Part shown: positions 58,210 through 64,000 of the stretch, in pieces | Position numbering within the stretch: position 1 is the first letter of the stretch | How the letters are laid out: each line of letters begins with the position of its first letter | Source of the DNA: Deltaproteobacteria bacterium | GTDB lineage: Bacteria > Desulfobacterota > Desulfobulbia > Desulfobulbales > Desulfurivibrionaceae | Assembly (NCBI GenBank): GCA_021802645.1 | Contig: JAJZRO010000008.1 | Location: forward strand, 30,557-94,556 | DNA length: 64,000 nt | Direction: 5' to 3' | Notes under the pieces: model-generated | The model's database searches: none | What the model was told of the DNA's origin: nothing | What the model saw: only the letters and a program-made list of their open reading frames with translations | Program-made: the position numbers and the translations under genes

Positions 58210-59913
58210 TTATCGGCGCGGAGCGCCGGGCCGGACGCCGGTCACCTGGCCGCCGAATATCTCGGCCACCATCTGCACCAGGGGGTCATTGGCCAGGGCG
58301 CGCCGCTCTTCCTGCGGGGTCGAATCGTCCTCTCCGTTGTCCGTGCTGTGGCTGCGGCTCTCGATTCGAATCGCCAGCGTCCGTTGGAAGAACTCCTGGG
58401 CCAGCTCGCCGAGCAGCTTCAGGTTCTCGGACTCCTGGAGCATCTTGCCGTCACCGGCGTCGCCGAAGGTGATGCGTACCTTTGCCCCTTCCGTCTCTAT
58501 GCCGTCGGCCAGGGCCAGCATCTGGCCCATCCACAGCTTGCGTTCCTTGACGTAGCGGAGGAATTCGTCCCAGTGAGGGCGAATATCGCGGGCGGGCTGG
58601 GCGGCGGGCACTGCCACCGCCGCGGCCTGTGTCGGCGCCGGCGGTTCTAGCGGGTCGGCATGTTCAGTTTTTTTTTCCGCTGCCGGTGCGGTTGCAAAGG
58701 CGGCGGGTTCCGGCTCCCGCACCACAGCGGCAGAAATCGCAACGGGAGCCACCGCCTTCGCCGGCAACGCCGCCCCCTGGAGCAGGCCATCGAGCCGACT
58801 CAGGAGCTCCGTGGCCGGCACCACCTGGCCTGCCTGCACCGCCTTGACCAGGGCCATCTCCATGGTCAGCCGCGGCCGCGAGGAGTATTGCAGCTCCTCG
58901 ATCCCCTTGACCAGCAGGTTGAAATACTGGAACAGGGTTTCGGCGCTGTGGCCGGCGGCAATCTCCTGGAGAGTGGCGAGCTCACGGTCGGAGAGGTCGA
59001 GGAGCGGGCCTGGCTCCTGCACCGCCCGCACGATGGCCAGGGCACGGAAGTAGTGGAGCAGATCGCCAGCAAAACGCTTGAGATCGATGCCGGCACTGTA
59101 GCTCTGATCAAAGAGGGCCAGGCTCGTTGCCAGGTCACCGGCCAGCAAGGCGCGGGCCAGCCGTTCGAAGACCGTACGGTCCACCAGCCCCAGCACCTGG
59201 GTCACCTCGGCCACCCCGATCTGGCTGCCGCCGTAGGAGAAGATCTGGTCCAAGAGACTCAGCCCGTCGCGCACGCTGCCCTCGGCCTCGCGGGCGATCA
59301 TTTCCAGGGCCTCATCGGCGATCTCCACCCCCTCGGCCCCTGCCACCTTCTTGAAGAAGGCGAAGAGCTCGGCAAAGGCCACCCTTTTGAGCTCATAGCG
59401 CTGGCAGCGGGAGAGGATGGTGATGGGAATCTTGTGCAGCTCGGTGGTGGCGAACATGAAGTAGACATGGGCCGGCGGCTCCTCAAGGGTCTTCAACAGG
59501 GCGTTGAAGGCCTCCACCGTGAGCATGTGCACTTCGTCGATGATGATGATCTTGTACTTGGCCTGGCTGGGGAGAAAACGGATGTTTTCCTTGAGTTCGC
59601 GGATCTCCTGGATGCCGCGGTTGCTGGCGCCGTCGATCTCGTGCAGGTCGATGGCACGGCCTTCGGTGATCTCCCGGCAGGATTCGCACTGGTTGCAGGG
59701 TTGATCCGGCGCGCCGACTTCGCAGTTGATCGCCTTGGCCATCAGTCGAGCCAAGGTAGTCTTGCCGGTGCCGCGCACCCCGGAAAAGAGCATGGCATGG
59801 GCGACCCGGTTCAGACGCAGGGCGTTCTGCAGGGTGCGCACCACCGGTTGCTGGCCCACTACCTCGTCAAAGGTCTGGGGCCGCCATTTTCGCGCAAGGA
59901 CAAGGTAGGACAT
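58210..59913 (-). CDS. dnaX: DNA polymerase III clamp-loader subunit tau (gamma by slippage)
   Basis: 567 residues. AAA+ module with Walker A GVRGTGKTT, the zinc module CNQCESCREI, Walker B IIIDEVHML and sensor FMFATTE. Domain III follows to about residue 380. Then a low-complexity Ala/Pro linker with EKKTEH (about 413-418) leads to the C-terminal tau part. The nine-A run at this site could give a short gamma-like protein. It heads the dnaX-ebfC-recR operon and follows 4.5S RNA by 64 bp. Confidence 0.96.
   Translation of the reverse strand: MSYLVLARKWRPQTFDEVVGQQPVVRTLQNALRLNRVAHAMLFSGVRGTGKTTLARLMAKAINCEVGAPDQPCNQCESCREITEGRAIDLHEIDGASNRGIQEIRELKENIRFLPSQAKYKIIIIDEVHMLTVEAFNALLKTLEEPPAHVYFMFATTELHKIPITILSRCQRYELKRVAFAELFAFFKKVAGAEGVEIADEALEMIAREAEGSVRDGLSLLDQIFSYGGSQIGVAEVTQVLGLVDRTVFERLARALLAGDLATSLALFDQSYSAGIDLKRFAGDLLHYFRALAIVRAVQEPGPLLDLSDRELATLQEIAAGHSAETLFQYFNLLVKGIEELQYSSRPRLTMEMALVKAVQAGQVVPATELLSRLDGLLQGAALPAKAVAPVAISAAVVREPEPAAFATAPAAEKKTEHADPLEPPAPTQAAAVAVPAAQPARDIRPHWDEFLRYVKERKLWMGQMLALADGIETEGAKVRITFGDAGDGKMLQESENLKLLGELAQEFFQRTLAIRIESRSHSTDNGEDDSTPQEERRALANDPLVQMVAEIFGGQVTGVRPGAPRR
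58668..58676 (-). promoter_or_regulatory. A9 slippery run in dnaX, candidate frameshift site
   Basis: Minus-strand GCGGAAAAAAAAACTGAAC. In frame it reads GAA AAA AAA ACT. A -1 shift, or one extra A, gives AAC then TGA at once, so a product of about 416 residues ends just after domain III, close to E. coli gamma (431). A GC-rich stem ACCGCCG/CGGCGGT lies about 30 nt downstream. Comparable runs in other dnaX genes cause transcriptional slippage or ribosomal frameshifting. Confidence 0.7.
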
Positions 59914-59977
59914 GGTCTAAAAGGAGACGGCCTGGTCATGCCGGCGGATCACCCGGCGGCCGGTATCTTCAAAAAAG

Positions 59978-60079
59978 GATAGCCAGGCACCCCTGCGGCA
60001 CACAGAGAATCCCGCTACCGTTGCTTCCTTCCGGACCTGGCGGGGTTTGCGAGCCTCTGTTGCACAGGACCCGGCTATC
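59978..60079 (-). ncRNA. ffs: 4.5S signal recognition particle RNA (small bacterial type)
   Basis: About 102 nt on the minus strand. GATAGCCGGG pairs with CCTGGCTATC at the ends. The conserved Ffh-binding tip GTCCGGAAGGAAGCAACGGTAGC is present, along with the CCTGTGC and GCCGCAGG arm elements. A T6 run follows at 59976-59971. The position upstream of dnaX is the typical one. Confidence 0.93.
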
Positions 60080-60094
60080 ACACTCACAATCGGT

Positions 60095-60182
60095 TGGCGG
60101 AGAAGGTGGGATTCGAACCCACGGTACGTTGCCGTACACACGCGTTCCAGGCGTGCACCTTCAACCACTCGGTCACCTCTCC
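60095..60182 (-). tRNA. tRNA-Ser (anticodon GGA)
   Basis: 88 nt with a long variable arm (GTACGGCAACGTAC) and encoded CCA. Acceptor GGAGAGG pairs with CCTTCTCC, with discriminator G. The anticodon arm is CACGC-CTGGAAC-GCGTG. Confidence 0.97.
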
Positions 60183-60298
60183 CCGTTGTTCGCACATGGA
60201 GTTACAGCCATTGTCACCGTGACAATGTACAATCAATGCTGGCTATTTAAAAGAACAAAATGGCAGCGGCCAGGAGACCTGGCGGCCACCCAATATCG

Positions 60299-60388
<90 letters not shown>

Positions 60389-60394
60389 TCTATG

Positions 60395-60508
60395 TTCAAA
60401 AAGCCCTCCTGGCTTTTTGAAGTCACGCACCCGCCGAAATAAATTCCGCGGGTGCTCACAATTTCGGCAAACAATACGTGCCGAAATTGACGATCCCTCC
60501 CTGGATCG
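60395..60508. repeat. Cluster of four stem-loops between tadA and tRNA-Ser
   Basis: Four inverted repeats in 114 bp: TTCAAAAAGCC/GGCTTTTTGAA (60395-60421, 11 bp, also a good terminator), CACCCGC/GCGGGTG (from 60428), CAATTTCGGC/GCCGAAATTG (60459-60489, 10 bp) and CGATCC/GGATCG (60491-60508). The first ends the tadA transcript or precedes the tRNA. The remaining ones have no assigned role. Confidence 0.8.
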
Positions 60509-60532
60509 CGGGCAACCTGCCCAGCCCTGCTG

Positions 60533-61000
60533 TCAAAGAGACTGGCCGTCACGCCGCTGCCGGAAAAAGTCCCGCAGCAGCCCGCCGCAAGCCTCGGCCA
60601 ATACCCCGCCGTCGGCCACGAAGCGGTGGTTGAGCCGCCGGTCGTCCCCCAGTTGCATGAGGGAATGGACCGCCCCGCTCTTGGGGTCGGCGGCGCCGTA
60701 CACCAGGCGGGCAATGCGGGCGTGAATCATGGCCCCGGCGCACATGGCGCACGGTTCCAGAGTCACGAAAAGCGTGGTGCCCGGCAGCCGGTAATTGGCC
60801 TGCCGCAAGGCCGCCTCCCGCAGCACCACCATTTCGGCGTGTCCGGCCGGGTCGCAGCGTTCGATTACCCGATTGCCATCCTGGGCGAGGATATTGCCTA
60901 AGTCGTCGACCAGCACCGCACCCACCGGCACCTCGCCGCGGACCGCGGCGGCATGCGCCTCGGCCAAAGCCACTTCCATATAGACACGATCGCGTTCCAC
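60533..61000 (-). CDS. tadA: tRNA-specific adenosine deaminase
   Basis: Converts A34 to inosine in tRNA-Arg(ACG). 155 residues from GTG 61000 (ATG 60979 is the alternative; the ribosome-binding site is weak for both). Zinc-site motifs HAEM (His plus catalytic Glu) and PCAMC are present, with GDDRRLNH and a final helix. It is upstream of the tRNA-Ser pair on the same strand. Confidence 0.92.
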   Translation of the reverse strand: MERDRVYMEVALAEAHAAAVRGEVPVGAVLVDDLGNILAQDGNRVIERCDPAGHAEMVVLREAALRQANYRLPGTTLFVTLEPCAMCAGAMIHARIARLVYGAADPKSGAVHSLMQLGDDRRLNHRFVADGGVLAEACGGLLRDFFRQRRDGQSL

Positions 61001-61046
61001 GGGCCGAAGTGTGCCTCTATAGCATAAAGGTGGCTCGGTTGGCAAC

Positions 61047-61973
61047 CTAATCCTGCCCGGCCTCGCGCTTTTGCCGGTTGGCGTAATTGGCCGCCTCCCA
61101 GCCCGCGACGCAGCCATCGCCCACCGCCTTGGCCATCTGCCAGGGCGGCCCGGCGATGTCGCCGGCCGCGTAGATACCGGGGATATTGGTCTCCTGTTGC
61201 TTGTTGGTCTCGATGTAGGAGAAGGTCTCGCTGTCGAGCATGACCCCGAGGATGGCGGCCAGCCCCATGGCGCCCTTGGCGCCCAGTTCGATAAAGACCC
61301 CGTCCACCGCCAGCCTTTCGCCCTGGTCGAGCAGGAGGCCGGTGACCGCGTTCTCGCCCTCGATCTCGCTCACCCAGGCGCCCTCATGGAGCTGCACCGG
61401 ACTTGCGGCCAGCTTCTCGCGCAGGACCGGCGAGATCTCCAGGGCCTTGGCCACCAGATGGACCTCGGCGGCATACTTGGTCAGGGTCAAGGCGCCGTCC
61501 ACCGCGGCAGACTCGTTGCCCACCACCGCCACCTTGGCCCCCCGGTAAAAGTTGGCGTCGCAATCGACGCAGTAGCTGACGCCGCGGCCGGTAAGTTCCT
61601 TTTCGCCCTTGACCTTGAGCTTCTTGCGCGAGGTGCCGGTGGCCAGGATCAGGGTCCGGGCCAGGAGTTCCCGGCCGGACTCGATCCGCACCCGGAAGCC
61701 GCCCCCCTCCGCCTCGGCGATATGGAGGACATCCTCCTCGATGAGCTCCGCGCCGAACCGCTTCACCTGCTTGAGCGCCACCGCCAGCAGCTCCTTGCCC
61801 TCGACCACCCCGTCCACACAGAGGTAGTTCTCCACATGGGCGCGCCAGATGCTGCTCTGGCCCGGCTTGCCCAGCACCACCACGCTCGCCTTCTTGCGTA
61901 CCGCATGCACCGCCGCCTGCAACCCCGCCGGACCGGCGCCGACAATCACCACATCAATCGGTTGTTCCGTCAT
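61047..61973 (-). CDS. Thioredoxin-reductase-like flavoprotein
   Basis: 308 residues, one FAD and one NAD(P)H domain. FAD site VVIVGAGPAGLQAA, central redox motif YCVDCDANF (CxxC, as in TrxB's CATC but with VD), and the NADPH-domain VVGNESAAVDGA, in which the usual GGGNSA is altered. AAGDIAGPPWQ is the C-terminal FAD motif. It may reduce thioredoxin, glutaredoxin or another dithiol; it could be ferredoxin-dependent. Not clearly paired with a thioredoxin in the window. Confidence 0.82.
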   Translation of the reverse strand: MTEQPIDVVIVGAGPAGLQAAVHAVRKKASVVVLGKPGQSSIWRAHVENYLCVDGVVEGKELLAVALKQVKRFGAELIEEDVLHIAEAEGGGFRVRIESGRELLARTLILATGTSRKKLKVKGEKELTGRGVSYCVDCDANFYRGAKVAVVGNESAAVDGALTLTKYAAEVHLVAKALEISPVLREKLAASPVQLHEGAWVSEIEGENAVTGLLLDQGERLAVDGVFIELGAKGAMGLAAILGVMLDSETFSYIETNKQQETNIPGIYAAGDIAGPPWQMAKAVGDGCVAGWEAANYANRQKREAGQD

Positions 61974-62144
61974 GACTCTTCTCCTGGTTCAAAATCCCTG
62001 CGCCACTATAGCGGATTTTTCCCATTCCCACCACCTTTCGCTGCCCGGACGCCGGCGGGGCCGGCCACTGATTCTCCCGTGGACACGGCCAGGCAAAGGG
62101 GCTAAGATGAGTCGCACCATCCGACCGATCAGCCACGGAACGCC

Positions 62145-64000
62145 ATGCGCTATATCGCCGATCTGCACATCCATTCCCCTTACTCGCGGGCCACCAGCCC
62201 GGCGGGCAATCTGGCCGGCCTCGCGGCCTGGGCGCAGGCCAAGGGCATCCACGTGCTCGGCACCGGCGACTGCACCCACCCTGCCTGGTTCAGCCAGATC
62301 TGCGACCAGCTGGTGCCGGCGGAACCCGGTTTTTTCAGGCTCAAGGCGGAACGAGTCGCCCCGGCCCTGCCGGGGGTGACGCCGGCGGCCATTCCCGTCC
62401 GCTTCGTGCTCTCCACCGAGATCAGCAGCATCTACAAACGCCACGGCCAGGTGCGCAAGGTCCACAACGTCCTCTACCTGCCGGACCTCGCCAGCGCGGC
62501 CCGGCTCAATGCCAAACTCGCGGCCATCGGCAACATCGAGTCGGATGGCCGCCCCATCCTCGGCCTCGACTCCCGCGACCTGCTGGAGATCCTGCTTGAG
62601 GTGGCGCCGGAGGGCTTTCTGGTGCCGGCCCACATCTGGACCCCCTGGTTCTCGCTCTTCGGCTCCAAATCGGGCTTCGATGCGGTGGAGGAATGCTTCG
62701 GCGACCTGAGCCAGCACGTCTTTGCCCTCGAAACCGGCCTCTCCTCCGACCCGGCCATGAACCGCCGGGTCTCGGCCCTGGACCGCTTTACCCTCATCTC
62801 CAACTCCGACTGCCACTCGCCCAACAAACTCGGCCGCGAGGCCAACATCTTTACGACCGGCTTCGACTACTTTTCCCTGCGCGAGGCCCTGAAGAATCCC
62901 AACGGCGGGGGGCTGGCCGCCACGGTGGAATTCTTCCCCGAGGAGGGCAAATACCACGCCGACGGCCACCGCGCCTGCCAGGTCTGCCTCGAACCCCACG
63001 AGACCCGCGACCTGAACGCCCTCTGCCCGGCCTGCGGCAAACCGCTTACCGTCGGGGTGCTCCACCGGCTGCTGGAACTGGCCGACCGCGACCACCCCCT
63101 CTTTCCGCCCGGAGCGCCGGCGGTGCACAGCATCATCCCCTTGCCCGAAATCCTGGGCGAGCTCCTCGACGCCGGTCCGGCCACCAAGGGAGCCATGGCC
63201 CTCTACGCCAAGACCATCGCCCGCTTCGGGTCGGAGTTCAATCTGCTGCTCACCACGCCGCTCGACGAGATCAAGGAGGTGTCGCCACTCTTGGCCGAGG
63301 CCGTGGCCCGCGTCCGCGCCGGCAACGTTATCCGCAAACCCGGCTATGACGGCGAGTTCGGGGTGATCCGCGTCTTTGCCGAGGGCGAACGCCAGCGGTT
63401 GGCGGGCCAAGGCGACCTCTTTGCCGCCAAACCGTCCCGTAAAAAAAAAGCGCCCCGCGCCGCTGACGCGCCCCTCCTGACAAAAACGCCCACGGCTGCG
63501 GCCGTTCCCGCGGCTCCTCCCGCCAGAGACGCCAATCCCGAGCAAGAGGCGGCGATCACCGCCTCTGCCCGGCGCCTGCTCATCACCGCCGGCCCCGGCA
63601 CCGGCAAGACCTTCACCCTGGTGGCCCGTCTCGCCCACCTTTTACAGCAAGGCGTTCCGGCGGCCCACTGCGTCGTCATCACCTTCACCAACCGGGCGGC
63701 GGCCGAGGTCCATACCCGGCTTGATCGCGCCATCGGCCCAGCCGCGACCGCGGTCTTTGTCGGCACCTTCCACCGCTTCTGCCTCGATTGGCTGCGCCAA
63801 GAGGCGCCGGAACTCGCCCTGGTCGGCGACGAGGAACGCCAGCGGTTGCTGCAGCGTCTCTTCCCGGACCTCGACCGCCAGGGCCACACGGAACTGAGCC
63901 GCACCATCCGCGAGTATAGCGAGCAACTGGCCAGCGACGCGGCTGCTTCGCCCCCGGCGGCGGTACAGCGCTATCTGGCCGAACTCGCACAGCGCCAGGC
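62145..64000 (+). CDS. Endonuclease Q-like PHP nuclease fused to UvrD-type helicase, 3' end beyond the window
   Basis: 618 codons visible from ATG 62145. Residues 1-420 match the EndoQ/TIGR00375 type: DLHIHSPYS (H8, H10), GTGD (D42), E92, H107, H163 and D222-H224 as metal ligands, a four-Cys zinc finger (278, 281, 294, 297), and GYDGEFGVIR at 400-409. A basic, Pro/Ala-rich linker (430-462) leads to the helicase: NPEQEAA (Q motif), GPGTGKT (483-489, Walker A) and TFTNRAA. EndoQ cuts DNA 5' of deaminated bases; fusion suggests cut-and-unwind repair (inference). The rest of the helicase lies to the right. Confidence 0.9.
   Translation, partial: MRYIADLHIHSPYSRATSPAGNLAGLAAWAQAKGIHVLGTGDCTHPAWFSQICDQLVPAEPGFFRLKAERVAPALPGVTPAAIPVRFVLSTEISSIYKRHGQVRKVHNVLYLPDLASAARLNAKLAAIGNIESDGRPILGLDSRDLLEILLEVAPEGFLVPAHIWTPWFSLFGSKSGFDAVEECFGDLSQHVFALETGLSSDPAMNRRVSALDRFTLISNSDCHSPNKLGREANIFTTGFDYFSLREALKNPNGGGLAATVEFFPEEGKYHADGHRACQVCLEPHETRDLNALCPACGKPLTVGVLHRLLELADRDHPLFPPGAPAVHSIIPLPEILGELLDAGPATKGAMALYAKTIARFGSEFNLLLTTPLDEIKEVSPLLAEAVARVRAGNVIRKPGYDGEFGVIRVFAEGERQRLAGQGDLFAAKPSRKKKAPRAADAPLLTKTPTAAAVPAAPPARDANPEQEAAITASARRLLITAGPGTGKTFTLVARLAHLLQQGVPAAHCVVITFTNRAAAEVHTRLDRAIGPAATAVFVGTFHRFCLDWLRQEAPELALVGDEERQRLLQRLFPDLDRQGHTELSRTIREYSEQLASDAAASPPAAVQRYLAELAQRQ

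Overview
The window reads as chromosomal DNA of a GC-rich Gram-negative bacterium. It carries LptD, an autotransporter, a TolC/CusB/CusA-type efflux system, three lytic transglycosylases (MltA, MltB, MltG) and a PilT/PilU-type pilus ATPase. Gene order and protein style (REC-TPR protein, SqrR-like regulator, several Desulfobacterota-like hypotheticals) suggest a Desulfobacterota (former deltaproteobacterial) lineage; this is inference, as there is no rRNA in the window.

Layout. 1-2473 (minus, open at the left edge) is a less GC-rich gene that I reconstructed by hand: an N-terminal SIR2-like domain, a central STAND (NB-ARC-like) NTPase and a C-terminal array of 49-residue repeats. This is the architecture of SIR2-STAND antiphage proteins. 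2666-6017 holds a zinc-ribbon protein, pilT/U and mltA; acs (acetyl-CoA synthetase) is divergent. 8376-11909 is a repetitive autotransporter. 12112-17458 holds two paralogous TPR-sulfotransferases, a lipoprotein hydrolase and, convergent to them, cysC, which makes the sulfotransferase donor PAPS. cysC is the last gene of the run ilvD-lptD-DHH-mltB-cysC (minus). 24079-39580 holds housekeeping genes: radical SAM, RNase G, REC-TPR, mltG, lon, a beta-helix acyltransferase, uspA, dinG, a polyprenyl synthase, a YibQ-like deacetylase and a SAM hydrolase. 39661-40317 is a candidate persulfide-sensing pair (SqrR/YgaV-like regulator and YgaP-like membrane protein). 40478-46980 is a Cu/Ag efflux operon. 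47158-49262 is a fluoride-resistance operon (MFS, crcB, DUF190) behind a fluoride riboswitch with an intrinsic terminator.

49323-61000 is a long minus-strand information-processing run: tadA, two tRNA-Ser, 4.5S RNA, dnaX, ebfC, recR, tRNA-Val, thrS, infC, rpmI, rplT, pheS, pheT, ihfA, a merR-like gene and tRNA-Pro. Two expression signals stand out in it: infC starts at AUC, and dnaX carries an A9 run that could yield a short gamma-like product. A thioredoxin-reductase-like flavoprotein follows. The right edge holds the start of a plus-strand gene fusing an endonuclease Q-like PHP nuclease to a UvrD-type helicase.

The strongest candidates for undescribed biology are the repeat-bearing SIR2-STAND protein at the left edge, whose near-identical repeats differ by one wholly replaced codon, and the EndoQ-UvrD fusion at the right edge. 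No insertion sequence, prophage gene or CRISPR array was seen.
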